A stretch of DNA of 64,000 nucleotides from Methylobacter tundripaludum (GCF_002934365.1 NZ_PTIY01000006.1:181544-245543), one strand, 5' to 3'; positions 28,695 to 38,061 are shown, counted from the first letter of the stretch. Numbers and translations are program-made. The notes: generated by a model from the sequence alone, not told the origin.

Positions 28695-30497
28695 CTATGC
28701 ATTCAAAATAGTTTGTATCAAGCTTTTTTCGGTGGTGATCGTTTGTGAATTAGCCTGATAAGCTTGCTGCGCGATAATCAGCTTAACCAACTGCTCGGAT
28801 AAATCCACATTGGAGCCTTCCAGGGCTGACGATTGAATCCCGCCGAAATTATTATCGCCGGCCGCGCCATAAATAGGCGCTCCCGAGCTTGAAGTCGTAG
28901 CCCAGGAGGTATCCCCTAATTTGGCCAGCGATTGATTGCTTTGGAACCGAGCCAGAGCGACTTGGCCCAAAGCCTTGGAGCCGCCGTTACTGTATCTTGC
29001 AAACACCACACCGGTATCGTTAACATCAATACCTGTCAAATTGCCGGCAGGCAAGCCGTCCTGATCCAGTCCATTGACACTAAAAGGCGTCGCGAATTGG
29101 GTGGTGCCGAAAAAATCCACATCGAACGCCATATCCTCAACACTTATATTAGGATCGATAAGCGATAGATCAATGTTGCCAAAATCCACCTTGGTCGCTT
29201 GCGAAGCGCCGGCAGAGGCCGCATCAACAGCAAGCTTATAAGCATCGGCCGCAGCCTTCGCAGTAGCTGCATCAGTCTGCGCAGTATTGGCAAGAATGGC
29301 GGCAGCGTCGGCAGTAGCTTGATCAGTAACGGTCGCCGCAGCCGTAGCATAAGCCGCTGCAGATGCCGCCGCAGTGGCGGCGGTACTTTTAGCCGTGGCG
29401 GCAAGCGCTGCGGCGGCAGGCGTACTGTTAATGGCGGCCGCGGCGGCGGCAAAATTAGCCGCCGTCGTAGATGCCGCTACGGCCTTGGCTAGAGCGGTGG
29501 CGGCAAGCGGCGCGGTATATGCTCCAACCGGAATGGCCGTTGAATCCATCAACGCAGCCGCAGCCGACGCCGTCGTAGTATCGGTAACCGCCGTGGCCCC
29601 CGTCGTCACAATCGCCGCAGCCTTAACCGAGGCCGCGCGAGGGCCGACTTCATCAAGCAAGCCCGATGCGGTGAAAGTCATCGGTATGGGTAATCCAGGC
29701 TGGTCAACCGTTGACGATACGGTCGAGTCCGGCGCCGTTGCCGGCGGCACAGCCTGTCCGCCCGTGGTAATGCCGAAGCCATCGAGAAACAAATAAGCAT
29801 CCCATACGTTAGCGACCGGTGTTTTGACATAATAGGTCGATGCGATATGCGCATTACCCTGAGTATCGTAAGTGGTAATCGATGTTGTGTTGTTATAGGA
29901 CAAAGGATTTCTAGGGTCGAACACCGTCGTTGACGGTTGGCTTGCAGCTCCGTTGATATTCAACTTCATATTGATATTTTCGGTGGCGCTGGGCAAACCC
30001 TGAGCGGTATCGATCGTTAGCGGCCTGAAAACACCGACGCTGAAACCCTCGGCTTCAGTCGTACCGTTGGGCGCAAAAGTCAATAAATACTGGCCCTTGT
30101 CATTCACTACATTACCCGCGCTGTTTAACTGAAAAGCACCGTTACGGGTATATGCGCTGGGTACCGAAGGATCGACCGGCCCTGATGGATTGGCAGGATC
30201 GGGAAGATTCACGTCATCGGCCAACACAAAAAAACCGTTGCCGCTGATCGCAAGATCAAGGCTGTTTTGGGTGGACTCGATATTACCCTGATTGAACTGT
30301 TGCGCCACTTCTGTGACTTTTACGCCAGCTCCTGGTTGAGTCTTGCTGACTCCGCCGAGACTGGAAGCATACACATCGGCAAATTCCGCCCGCGATTCTT
30401 TAAAACCGGTGGTTTGAGAATTGGCAATGTTATTTCCGGTTACCTGTAAACTTGTCGATGCGGCTTTTAATCCGCTTAATGCTGTTGCAAAACCCAT
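28695..30497 (-). CDS. flgE: Flagellar hook protein FlgE with alanine-rich insert
   Basis: 600 aa, about 200 more than E. coli FlgE. The ends are conserved: MGFATALSGLKAASTSLQV, NNIANSQTTGFKES and, at the C-terminus, SNVDLSEQLVKLIIAQQAYQAN. The extra sequence is mainly a low-complexity Ala/Thr-rich block at about residues 287-436, with little but A, T, S, D and K, placed in the exposed middle domains. It is in frame, with normal hook sequence on both sides. Polymerises into the hook after export. Lies in the flgBCDE unit. Confidence 0.95.
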   Translation of the reverse strand: MGFATALSGLKAASTSLQVTGNNIANSQTTGFKESRAEFADVYASSLGGVSKTQPGAGVKVTEVAQQFNQGNIESTQNSLDLAISGNGFFVLADDVNLPDPANPSGPVDPSVPSAYTRNGAFQLNSAGNVVNDKGQYLLTFAPNGTTEAEGFSVGVFRPLTIDTAQGLPSATENINMKLNINGAASQPSTTVFDPRNPLSYNNTTSITTYDTQGNAHIASTYYVKTPVANVWDAYLFLDGFGITTGGQAVPPATAPDSTVSSTVDQPGLPIPMTFTASGLLDEVGPRAASVKAAAIVTTGATAVTDTTTASAAAALMDSTAIPVGAYTAPLAATALAKAVAASTTAANFAAAAAAINSTPAAAALAATAKSTAATAAASAAAYATAAATVTDQATADAAAILANTAQTDAATAKAAADAYKLAVDAASAGASQATKVDFGNIDLSLIDPNISVEDMAFDVDFFGTTQFATPFSVNGLDQDGLPAGNLTGIDVNDTGVVFARYSNGGSKALGQVALARFQSNQSLAKLGDTSWATTSSSGAPIYGAAGDNNFGGIQSSALEGSNVDLSEQLVKLIIAQQAYQANSQTITTEKSLIQTILNA

Positions 30498-30512
30498 GTT
30501 ACACCCCCAATC

Positions 30513-31193
30513 CTAAAGAATTTGTTTAATCTTATTAAAATCCACACTGTCCAATCCGGTCAGGTTGACTTTCATGCCAGTGGAACCGTTGCCCATAGTG
30601 ACACTGTCAACCTGCGCATTCAGATCTGTTTCCAATACCGTATTTTTTCCATCGATATAGGCTGTCGCCTCAATTTTATACACGCCGGGATTGGCCATGG
30701 CGCCATTTGAATTCACCCCATCCCAGACAAAAGGTACTTTTCCGGCGCTATGTTGGCCAAGGTCTATATTTTGTACAATTTCCCCGGTATTGGCATTGGT
30801 GACTTTGACCTTAACACTGGATGAGCTGTCTGCTAAATTAATAGCGCCCTTTATCTCGCCGCCGGCCGGCAACACCGCTTTCGTTCCGGGAACGGATACA
30901 TAGCGCCCCACTAAACTCGTTGCTTGCAATGCCTGACTGGAGTTGATCGAGCTGGCAAAATCGGCAAACGATTTTTGCAAATCCTGGATGCCGGATACCG
31001 TCCCAAACTGCGCCATTTGCGTAATAAATTCACCGTTTTGCATCGGACTTGATGGGTCTTGATGCGTCATCTGTGCAGTCATTAATTTTAAAAACTGCTC
31101 TTGCCCCAATGAAGCTTTTCTAGTCGCCTCGGAATCTTTTTTGGGCGTAACGGTTAAGCTGCTGTAATCAGTTGTTGTACCTTGAATAGCCAT
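30513..31193 (-). CDS. flgD: Flagellar hook capping/scaffold protein FlgD
   Basis: 226 aa. The N-terminal export region includes LGQEQFLKLMTAQMTHQDPSSP, the conserved FlgD signature. FlgD-Ig/Tudor-like C-terminal segments follow (KVPFVWDGVNSNG, GVYKIEA). It caps the growing hook and is later replaced by FlgK. AAGGAG precedes the ATG, and it lies 15 bases upstream of flgE. Confidence 0.97.
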   Translation of the reverse strand: MAIQGTTTDYSSLTVTPKKDSEATRKASLGQEQFLKLMTAQMTHQDPSSPMQNGEFITQMAQFGTVSGIQDLQKSFADFASSINSSQALQATSLVGRYVSVPGTKAVLPAGGEIKGAINLADSSSSVKVKVTNANTGEIVQNIDLGQHSAGKVPFVWDGVNSNGAMANPGVYKIEATAYIDGKNTVLETDLNAQVDSVTMGNGSTGMKVNLTGLDSVDFNKIKQIL

Positions 31194-31203
31194 CTTTATC
31201 TCC

Positions 31204-31617
31204 TTACTGTCCCATTCTTAAAGTCTGAAGCATCATCTGTTTTGCCGTGTTCAGGACTTCTACATTGTTTTGATAAGAGCGCGATGCAGACAGCATATTG
31301 GCCATTTCTTCAACCGTATTAACATTCGATTTAAAAATGAAGCCGTCTTGATTGGCCAACGGATGATTCGGAGCAAACTCCATCACAGCTGAAGCCTGGC
31401 TTTCCACGACTCCCAATACCTTCACCTTGCTGGTAGCGTTCTGCTTATCGATGACGTTCTTTAATTCAGCGGCAAACACCGGCTGCCTGGATTTGTAAAC
31501 GTCATTTGCATCGGTACCGACACTGTTCGCGTTCGATATGTTACTTGCGACCAGATTAAGTCTTAACGACTGTGCATTCATGCCGCTACCGGCAATATCA
31601 AATATACTTGAAGACAT
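31204..31617 (-). CDS. flgC: Flagellar proximal rod protein FlgC
   Basis: 137 aa, full length. SIFDIAGSGMNAQSLRLN, ASNISNANSVG and the C-terminal NVNTVEEMANMLSASRSYQNNVE are FlgC signatures. It builds the proximal rod with FlgB and FlgF in the periplasm. It lies 2 bases after flgB and 10 before flgD in one transcript. Confidence 0.97.
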   Translation of the reverse strand: MSSSIFDIAGSGMNAQSLRLNLVASNISNANSVGTDANDVYKSRQPVFAAELKNVIDKQNATSKVKVLGVVESQASAVMEFAPNHPLANQDGFIFKSNVNTVEEMANMLSASRSYQNNVEVLNTAKQMMLQTLRMGQ

Positions 31618-31619
31618 GA

Positions 31620-32012
31620 CTATTGACCTTTCACTGCGGTCATAAGACCGGTAAATTTGTTACTGAGGAACTGTAAACTGGCTTGATACTGCACCGCATT
31701 TTCAGCATATTTAGATTGTTCGATATGGGGTTCGACGGTGTTGCCGTCCAATGACACCTGATTGGGATTTCTATACATGACATTAGCTCCAAATACTTGC
31801 TGCTGTGGTGTAATATGCCCTTGATGAGTACGCTCCATGGGTACCCCCGAAGCCAGGCTTTGATTTAAAACCGACTTAAAATCCAAGTCTCGCGCCTTGA
31901 AGTTGGGTGTATCTGCATTTGCTAAATTAGCGGCCAGTATCTCGCCTCGTTTTTCTCGAAAAGCCAAGGCCTTAGAATGAATGCCAAGAGCTGTGTCAAA
32001 ATTAATAGCCAT
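31620..32012 (-). CDS. flgB: Flagellar proximal rod protein FlgB
   Basis: 130 aa from the ATG at 32012, preceded by AGGAGGT at 7 bases. The upstream in-frame start at 32057 lies inside the sigma-54 promoter and is rejected. LGIHSKALAFREKRGEILAAN, LANADTPNFKARDLDF and the C-terminal YQASLQFLSNKFTGLMTAVKG are typical. First gene of flgBCDE, divergent from flgA. Confidence 0.97.
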   Translation of the reverse strand: MAINFDTALGIHSKALAFREKRGEILAANLANADTPNFKARDLDFKSVLNQSLASGVPMERTHQGHITPQQQVFGANVMYRNPNQVSLDGNTVEPHIEQSKYAENAVQYQASLQFLSNKFTGLMTAVKGQ

Positions 32013-32048
32013 GATAGTTACCTCCTGATTATGTATGCAGAAATAAAA

Positions 32049-32063
32049 GCACGGCACATGCCA
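32049..32063 (-). promoter_or_regulatory. Sigma-54 promoter of flgBCDE
   Basis: The minus strand reads TGGCATGTGCCGTGC, two mismatches from TGGCAC-N5-TTGC with exact spacing. Predicted transcription start is near 32037, 25 bases before flgB. It fits the strong AGGAGGT start. Confidence 0.62.
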
Positions 32064-32255
32064 TAAATTTTAAATACATATAAATCATCATGATATGAAT
32101 TATTAAGTCATTTTCCGCTCATTTATTGGCGATTACGCTTAAAATACTCTCCGTCATCCGGCAAAAAATAGCCGCCAATAAACAGTAAAACAGATAAAGC
32201 AACAAACAGGCCGGGGGCATACGTCAATAAATTGACTGACACCTGAAAAATAACT

Positions 32256-32270
32256 TGGCACCAATTGTGC
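32256..32270 (+). promoter_or_regulatory. Sigma-54 promoter of flgA
   Basis: TGGCACCAATTGTGC on the plus strand, one mismatch from TGGCAC-N5-TTGC. Transcription would start near 32282, after the first in-frame start (32278), which supports the ATG at 32308 for flgA. Confidence 0.7.
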
Positions 32271-32307
32271 GTAATATTTGACATACGTCATAAAACAAAC
32301 TTCAACG

Positions 32308-33003
32308 ATGACAAAAAACATCCCGCTCATTTTGGTATTGGCCTTTATTTGTTCCGCATCTCATGCGGAACAAGGTTCCCAATCGCACGAATCTATTGGT
32401 GAAGCGGTTAAAGAATATATTGCGCAGAATATCAACCTGCCGGGTGAATATGAGGTGACGCTGATTCCATTGGACAGCAGGCTAAATTTGCCTCAATGCG
32501 CCGAACCGCTAGAAGCATTCAAAGCGACCAATATCATTAAGGCCGGCAGAATGACTGTAGGCGTGCGTTGTAATACAGAAAAAAAATGGTCGATTTTCAC
32601 GTCCGCAGTCATCAAGTCTTATCAAATGGTCGTGGTTTTATCTCAAACGGTGCGTCGAGGTGAAATTGTCACCCGACAACATCTTGCTATCGAAAAAAGA
32701 GACGTATCCAATCTCAGGGACGACTTTGTCACGGAAATAGAGCCCGTTGAGAATAAACAGGCTTCGCGTCAATTAGATGCCGGAAGCATTCTTAGCTTTA
32801 GGCACTTGGTCGAACCCAAACTTGTCAAAAGAGGAGATAAGGTTATTATTACCACAACGAGAGCGGATCTTTCGATCAGGATGAACGGAGTCGCGATGAT
32901 GGATGGCATTAAAGGCCAACTTATCAGCGTTAAAAATCAGTCCTCGGGGCGCATCGTTAATGCAACAGTCATCGAACCTGGATTGGTCGCTGTTAAATAT
33001 TAA
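32308..33003 (+). CDS. flgA: Flagellar P-ring assembly chaperone FlgA
   Basis: 231 aa from the ATG at 32308, which directly begins a signal peptide (MTKNIPLILVLAFICSASHA). The mature protein has the SAF-domain segments typical of FlgA (VLSQTVRRGEIVTRQHLAIEKRD, RQLDAGSILSFRHLVEPKLVKRGD, GRIVNATVIEPGLVAVKY). It is a periplasmic helper for FlgI assembly. It is divergent from flgB and upstream of flgM, which has its own promoter. Confidence 0.96.
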   Translation: MTKNIPLILVLAFICSASHAEQGSQSHESIGEAVKEYIAQNINLPGEYEVTLIPLDSRLNLPQCAEPLEAFKATNIIKAGRMTVGVRCNTEKKWSIFTSAVIKSYQMVVVLSQTVRRGEIVTRQHLAIEKRDVSNLRDDFVTEIEPVENKQASRQLDAGSILSFRHLVEPKLVKRGDKVIITTTRADLSIRMNGVAMMDGIKGQLISVKNQSSGRIVNATVIEPGLVAVKY

Positions 33004-33033
33004 ATTCACACATGATCTCGCCAAATAAACTAT

Positions 33034-33060
33034 TAAAGTTTTTGACCGCACTGCCGATAA
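33034..33060 (+). promoter_or_regulatory. Sigma-28 (FliA) promoter of flgMN
   Basis: TAAAGTTT (33034-33041), an 11-base spacer and GCCGATAA (33053-33060), a perfect match to the FliA consensus. It lies 34 bases before flgM. Confidence 0.92.
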
Positions 33061-33094
33061 CTTTTGCAAATGAAAATATCTTAAGGAATTTGAC

Positions 33095-33400
33095 ATGGCT
33101 ATCGAGATAACCGGTAGAGCAAATAGCCCGACTCCCATCAAAACGCCCTCAAAAGCGGAAGTCGACGGCGAAAAAAAAGTTGCTATTACAACCACAGAGA
33201 AAAGCGATAGCATTGCATTGACAGCCGCAACGCAGGAAATGAAAAAGACGCTTGGCTCAGCTACGCCACGGGTAGATATTGATCGGGTTAATGCGGTAAA
33301 AAAAGCACTCGCGGACGGAAGCTATTCGGTCAATACTGAAAAGACCGCAAAGAAACTCATTCAATTTGAGAAATTAATGTCTCAAGAAAACAGCACATGA
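33095..33400 (+). CDS. flgM: Anti-sigma-28 factor FlgM
   Basis: 101 aa. A disordered N-terminal half rich in K, T and S is followed by the sigma-binding C-terminal half (RVDIDRVNAVKKALADGSYSVNTEKTAKKLI). It holds FliA inactive until the hook is complete and FlgM is exported. Its gene sits behind a perfect FliA promoter, giving feedback. Overlaps flgN by 4 bases. AAGGA precedes the ATG. Confidence 0.96.
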   Translation: MAIEITGRANSPTPIKTPSKAEVDGEKKVAITTTEKSDSIALTAATQEMKKTLGSATPRVDIDRVNAVKKALADGSYSVNTEKTAKKLIQFEKLMSQENST

Positions 33401-33897
33401 ACATGATAGAGCAAACATATCCGATTACTGAAAAACTAATCATCAATGCTCTCCAGCTGGCTCAACAGCTGCATCATGAGCTTATTCAGGAAGCTGATGC
33501 CTTAAAAAAAACACAGCAGGCGGAACTGATCAACACTATCGCTGCCAATAAAAAACAGCTGGTTGCGCAAATGGAACAGTTCAACGCGCAACTCACTCAA
33601 GTTTTGGCAACCGAAAATCTGCCTAACGATCAGGCAGGTATCAACGAATATTTTAAAAGGGCGGTCACAGCGGGCCTGTTAGCCACTCAATCAATGAGCA
33701 ATTGGACCCAGCTCATGCTCACCTGCACAGAATGCCGAAACCTGAATGAACAAAACGGCGCCAGTATCGACCTTTTATCCCGCCACACCAAACGCTCCCT
33801 GGATATTCTAAAAGGCAAACCGGAATTTACAAACACTTATGGCTCCGATGGATCGACCCAAAGCGACCGGCATAGCCACACCCTGATTTCGGTATAA
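33397..33897 (+). CDS. flgN: Flagellar export chaperone FlgN
   Basis: 166 aa, mostly helical and rich in Gln and Leu, with the FlgN-type fold (ALQLAQQLHHELIQEADALKK, then VTAGLLATQSMSNWTQLM). It binds FlgK and FlgL before export; both genes are in this window. Position after flgM with a 4-base overlap supports the call more than sequence alone, since this family is poorly conserved. Confidence 0.88.
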   Translation: MNMIEQTYPITEKLIINALQLAQQLHHELIQEADALKKTQQAELINTIAANKKQLVAQMEQFNAQLTQVLATENLPNDQAGINEYFKRAVTAGLLATQSMSNWTQLMLTCTECRNLNEQNGASIDLLSRHTKRSLDILKGKPEFTNTYGSDGSTQSDRHSHTLISV

Positions 33898-34092
33898 ACT
33901 CTATATCTGTACCGGTTGATACCGGCAATTCTTTTCAAAACCCCCTTTCCATTTCTATTATCGAATTCGGCGATCCGCTGCCGCCATCTGGCAACATTCT
34001 GTCCGGCAACCAAGAACTTTAGACTTATCGGGGCGCTACGGACGGAACAAATGAATTAAATATCCATCTATGGTAGAATTAATTTTATTTTT

Positions 34093-34169
34093 GCCCCGAT
34101 AGCTCAGCTGGATAGAGCGGTCCCCTCCTAAGGGACAGGCCGGTGGTTCAAATCCGCCTCGGGGCACCA
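34093..34169 (+). tRNA. tRNA-Arg(CCU)
   Basis: 77 bases with encoded CCA. The acceptor stem GCCCCGA pairs with TCGGGGC. D arm GCTCAGCTGGATAGAGC. Anticodon stem GTCCC/GGGAC with loop CTCCTAA gives anticodon CCU, reading AGG. T arm GGTGGTTCAAATCCGCC. All stems pair fully. No integrase gene or repeated 3' end was seen beside it. 33898-34092 and 34170-34375 show nothing else. Confidence 0.97.
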
Positions 34170-34375
34170 TTTATATCAACAACTTACAACGCTCATATAC
34201 ACACGTCTAACCGTAACCAGAGACGTCAGCTAACGCCATCGCTATAAAAACGCCGATATTACCGCAATCAACTCGACCGCCGTTTTCTGACGCGTTTTTT
34301 ATTTAACCCCCCACACTTTTCACCAAGCTGCAAAACATTTGTCAGCAGCAACCTTTTATTGAGACTCTAACTAAT

Positions 34376-35635
34376 ATGCCATTTACCACCCTGGGTTTAT
34401 CTGACCCGCTGCTGCGCGCCATTGCTGACGCAGGCTACACCACCCCCTCCCCGATCCAGTCGCAAGCCATTCCAGCCGTTTTAGGCGGCCATGACGTTCT
34501 GGCAGCCGCACAGACAGGAACCGGCAAAACGGCCGGATTCACCCTTCCCATTCTGCATCGCTTATCGCAAAAGGCTTATACCAATAACCGGCCGGTCAGG
34601 GTATTGATACTGACCCCAACCCGGGAACTTGCCGCGCAAATCGGCGAATCGGTCAGCAAATATGGAGCGCATTTGCATCCCCGCTTAAAATCCGAAGTCG
34701 TATTCGGCGGAGTAAAGATCAACCCGCAAATGATGCGCTTAAGAGGCGGCGTAGACATCCTGGTCGCCACGCCCGGACGCTTGCTGGATCTGGTTAATCA
34801 GAATGCGGTGAAACTCGATCAAGTAGAAACACTGATACTTGACGAAGCGGATCGCATGCTGGACATGGGTTTCATCCGGGATATTCGCAAAATCATCGCC
34901 TTGCTGCCGAAGAAACGCCAAAACCTGCTGTTTTCGGCGACCTTTTCCGAAGATATACGCAAGCTCACAACGGGACTCCTGGTCAATCCGATAAAAATCG
35001 AGGTCGCTCCGCGCAACACCGCCGCAGAACTGGTTGAGCAAGTCGCTTACCTGGTTAATAAAGCCAACAAAACCGAACTGCTCTGTCACTTGATAAAAGA
35101 GCATGACTGGCGGCAGGTTTTGGTTTTTACGACTACCAAGCACGGCGCGAACCGGCTCACTGAAAAACTTAACAAGATAAACATTAAGGCGGCGGCAATA
35201 CACGGCAACAAAAGCCAGGGCGCCAGAACCAGTGCATTGGCGGGCTTTAAAGCCGGTGAAATCAGGGTGCTGGTGGCGACCGATGTCGCGGCGCGCGGCA
35301 TCGATATTAACCTGCTGCCGCATGTCGTCAATTTTGAACTGCCCAGAGCGCCGGAAGACTATGTACACAGAATCGGCCGAACCGGTCGCGCAGGTGAGGA
35401 AGGCCAAGCTATATCGCTGGTGTCCCATGATGAATACAGCTTCTTGCGTCAAGTTGAAAAGCTGATCGGGAAAGAGATTAGACGCGAACAAATTGCCGGT
35501 TTTGAAGCGTCCGCAGTTGCGCCGCCGATGCCGCCAGAGCCGCCGCGAGGACCGCGCCCAAGCAGAAACTCAAATCAGCCACGGAAACCCGGCGGTAATC
35601 AAGCCGGAAATAAGCCTAGAGCGAAAAGCGCTTAG
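34376..35635 (+). CDS. DEAD-box ATP-dependent RNA helicase, RhlE-like
   Basis: 419 aa. Complete helicase motifs: Q motif ([11 protein letters not shown]), motif [10 protein letters not shown], Ia [40 protein letters not shown] and [12 protein letters not shown]. The tail of about 50 residues is basic and Pro/Arg/Asn-rich and probably binds RNA. RhlE-type enzymes act in ribosome assembly and RNA decay. Monocistronic. It is a separate paralogue from the helicase convergent to it. Confidence 0.93.
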   Translation: MPFTTLGLSDPLLRAIADAGYTTPSPIQSQAIPAVLGGHDVLAAAQTGTGKTAGFTLPILHRLSQKAYTNNRPVRVLILTPTRELAAQIGESVSKYGAHLHPRLKSEVVFGGVKINPQMMRLRGGVDILVATPGRLLDLVNQNAVKLDQVETLILDEADRMLDMGFIRDIRKIIALLPKKRQNLLFSATFSEDIRKLTTGLLVNPIKIEVAPRNTAAELVEQVAYLVNKANKTELLCHLIKEHDWRQVLVFTTTKHGANRLTEKLNKINIKAAAIHGNKSQGARTSALAGFKAGEIRVLVATDVAARGIDINLLPHVVNFELPRAPEDYVHRIGRTGRAGEEGQAISLVSHDEYSFLRQVEKLIGKEIRREQIAGFEASAVAPPMPPEPPRGPRPSRNSNQPRKPGGNQAGNKPRAKSA

Positions 35636-35678
35636 ATTCACAGGTAGGATTGCATGGCGTAACTGCTTCTAAAAGCAC

Positions 35679-35734
35679 ATCACCGCGAAGACATGAAGTT
35701 CCCGAAGAAAAAACTTCGTGCTCTTCGTGGTGAT
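35679..35734. repeat. Imperfect palindromic extragenic repeat
   Basis: The arms ATCACC-GCGAAGA-GAAGTT and AACTTC-TCTTCG-GGTGAT pair across a short A-rich centre, between two convergent helicase genes. It may serve as a bidirectional terminator or belong to a dispersed repeat family. Confidence 0.55.
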
Positions 35735-35781
35735 ATGTCTTATTAAGTTATATTAGCGTTACGTTATGCTAACCCGACGCC

Positions 35782-37170
35782 TCATCCCCATTGAGATTTG
35801 CGGACATTAAAATTGCGTCCCTTTATTTTGCCGTTTCTCAAGCAAGCCAGGGCCTTATCAACACTGTCGCGCTTGATTGCAACGTAAGCATGGGCATCAA
35901 AAATATCGATCTTGCCCACTTCGCTGCCTGCAATCCCGGAGTCGCCGGTTAACGCCCCCAATATATCCCCCGGACGCACTTTATTCTTGCGCCCGCCGTC
36001 GATCCACAAAGTCACCATCGGCGGTTCGAAGCGCTGCTCATGGTTCATCTGGAATGGAGCCACTTCATCCCATTTGGCAGGAATGTTCTGATATTTTTCA
36101 ATAGCTTTGACCCGGATTAATTCCTTTTCCGTACAAAGACTTAACGCCAAACCTTTGTTACCGGCGCGACCGGTACGCCCGATTCTATGCACATAAATTT
36201 CAGGATCCCAGGGTAATTCATAATTAATCACCGCCTGCATATCCTTGATATCCAGCCCCCGCGCAGCCACATCGGTCGCCACCAGCACTGAACAGCTCTT
36301 GTTGGCAAAACGAACCAACACTTGGTCCCGATGCTTTTGCTCCAGATCGCCATGCAGTGACTGAACCGAGAAACCGCTATTTTCAAGGAAACTCGCCACA
36401 TCCTGGCAATCCCGTTTGGTATTGCAAAAGACCACAGTCGATTCGGGCCGATAGTAGGACAAAAGATAGCCTAATGCACTGATTTTTTTAGATTTTTCTA
36501 CCTGATAAAAACGTTGCTCAATGTCGCTGTCATGATGCCTGGTTTCGATACTGACAGACACCGGCTTAAACTGGAATTTCTGGCTCATCTCCCTGATAGG
36601 CTCGGCATAAGTCGCGGAAAACAGCAAAGTCTGCCGATGCGTCGGCGCGTATGAAATCACATCGGTAATGGCTTCTTCAAAACCCATGTCCAGCATCCGG
36701 TCGGCCTCGTCCAAAACCAACACCTTGAGATTACTCAAACGCAAGCTGCGTTTGCGTAGATGCTCCTGCAACCGCCCCGGCGTGCCGACAACCACATGAA
36801 CGCCATGCTCCAACGAACCCAGCTGCGGACCGAAAGGCACGCCGCCGCACAAGGTCAGCACCTTAATGTTTTGCGTAAACCGGGCTAATCGCCGGATTTC
36901 CTTGCAGACCTGATCGGCCAGTTCCCGCGTAGGGCAAACCACCATCGCCTGAACCCTAAAACTGTTCAAATCCAACTTGGACAACAGACCAATGCCGAAA
37001 GCGGCGGTTTTGCCGCTGCCGGTTTTAGCCTGCGCAATCACGTCCCTGCCTTCAAGAATATGCGGCAAACTCTCCGCCTGGATAGGCGTTAAGTGGGTGT
37101 AACCCAGGGATTCAATGTTTTCAAGCAGGGCGGGTTTTAAAGCTAGGGATGAAAATTTGGCAGTACTCAC
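35782..37170 (-). CDS. dbpA: ATP-dependent RNA helicase DbpA
   Basis: 462 aa from a GTG at 37170 with AGAG upstream; an ATG at 37215 would add 15 residues. DEAD-box motifs are complete ([47 protein letters not shown]). The C-terminal ~75 residues (VTLWIDGGRKNKVRPGDILGAL, GKIDIFDAHAYVAIK) are the DbpA-type RNA-recognition domain, which binds hairpin 92 of 23S rRNA. Role: late 50S subunit assembly. Confidence 0.93.
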   Translation of the reverse strand: MSTAKFSSLALKPALLENIESLGYTHLTPIQAESLPHILEGRDVIAQAKTGSGKTAAFGIGLLSKLDLNSFRVQAMVVCPTRELADQVCKEIRRLARFTQNIKVLTLCGGVPFGPQLGSLEHGVHVVVGTPGRLQEHLRKRSLRLSNLKVLVLDEADRMLDMGFEEAITDVISYAPTHRQTLLFSATYAEPIREMSQKFQFKPVSVSIETRHHDSDIEQRFYQVEKSKKISALGYLLSYYRPESTVVFCNTKRDCQDVASFLENSGFSVQSLHGDLEQKHRDQVLVRFANKSCSVLVATDVAARGLDIKDMQAVINYELPWDPEIYVHRIGRTGRAGNKGLALSLCTEKELIRVKAIEKYQNIPAKWDEVAPFQMNHEQRFEPPMVTLWIDGGRKNKVRPGDILGALTGDSGIAGSEVGKIDIFDAHAYVAIKRDSVDKALACLRNGKIKGRNFNVRKSQWG

Positions 37171-37287
37171 TAAGGACTCTTTATATTGACGTGAATGGCG
37201 GCGAACTGCCGTCATTCAATCGCTTATGATACCAGATAGCGGGACCTTAAGCCGGACAAGGTTGATGTTTCAATTGTTAATATCAAA

Positions 37288-38061
37288 TTAGCCAGACACA
37301 TCAACAAATCCGTGCAAGCCGCGCTTGGACTTAACCGCCAGCCAGTCTTTCAATTGCTTTAACTCTGCGGTTTCTTCCAGGCCGTCCAGGCTTTTCTTAT
37401 TTTTCAGCAGGCGGAATGCCGCCGACAGCACTTTATACCGCTCTCCGGTAATGCCTGCGCGTCTTAAACCTACGGTGTTCAACTTGTAATGCCGGGCGGG
37501 ACGTCCGCCGATCAGCATAAAGGGAATCACGTCCATGTTAAGGCCGGTCGTACCCTGCACTATCGCGTATGAACCGATTCTGCAAAATTGGTGCGCAACG
37601 ACAGCCCCCCCGATAAAAACATTATTGCCGACTTCAACATGCCCACCGATGGCGACATTATTGGCGAATATGGTGTTATTCCCAACGGAGCAATCATGCG
37701 CGACATGGCTGTTGTTCATAAAAAAACAGCCCGACCCGATACGGGTCTCGGCATTTTCTTTAGAGGCGCGGTGCGCCGTAAAACCCTCTCTGAAAACGTT
37801 GTTGTCTCCGCAGACCAGCCAGGAAACTGTCTCGGCTTTAAAGCCGGTATCTTGCGGTAATCCGCCCAACACAGCATGCGGATGTAAAATATTGCCGTCG
37901 CCCATCTTCACATGACTGTGTACCACGGCATGAGCGCCCACTTGGCAGTTGGCTCCCAGTTGAGCGCCTGCTTCGATAACGGCAAAAGGCCCTACCGTAA
38001 TATTGTCTCCCAGCGACACATCCGGTGCTATATAGGCGGTTGGATGAATATTTTGAGCCAT
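37288..38061 (-). CDS. lpxA: Acyl-ACP--UDP-N-acetylglucosamine O-acyltransferase, LpxA-like
   Basis: 257 aa. A left-handed beta-helix of hexapeptide repeats is followed by a helical C-terminus, as in LpxA, which starts lipid A synthesis. IHPTAYIAPDVSLGDN, VGPFAVIEAG, SHVAHDCSVGNNTIFANN and VAHQFCRIG are LpxA-like. The region of the catalytic His reads FTAHRASKENAETRIG, shorter than the classical IHRGTVQGGG segment. The gene is not beside lpxD-fabZ-lpxB. It may be a divergent paralogue and not the essential lpxA. Confidence 0.8.
   Translation of the reverse strand: MAQNIHPTAYIAPDVSLGDNITVGPFAVIEAGAQLGANCQVGAHAVVHSHVKMGDGNILHPHAVLGGLPQDTGFKAETVSWLVCGDNNVFREGFTAHRASKENAETRIGSGCFFMNNSHVAHDCSVGNNTIFANNVAIGGHVEVGNNVFIGGAVVAHQFCRIGSYAIVQGTTGLNMDVIPFMLIGGRPARHYKLNTVGLRRAGITGERYKVLSAAFRLLKNKKSLDGLEETAELKQLKDWLAVKSKRGLHGFVDVSG

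Noticed and set aside
29144..29796. Long open frames opposite and beside the Ala-rich part of flgE
   Set aside because: They are by-products of the GC-rich repetitive codons; flgE itself is intact with conserved ends.
34093..34375. tRNA-Arg as integration site of a genomic island
   Set aside because: No integrase follows and no repeated tRNA end was seen downstream; the nearby xerD is the housekeeping recombinase type.
35679..35734. The palindromic repeat as a CRISPR repeat
   Set aside because: It is a single copy with no regularly spaced repeats and no cas genes in the window.
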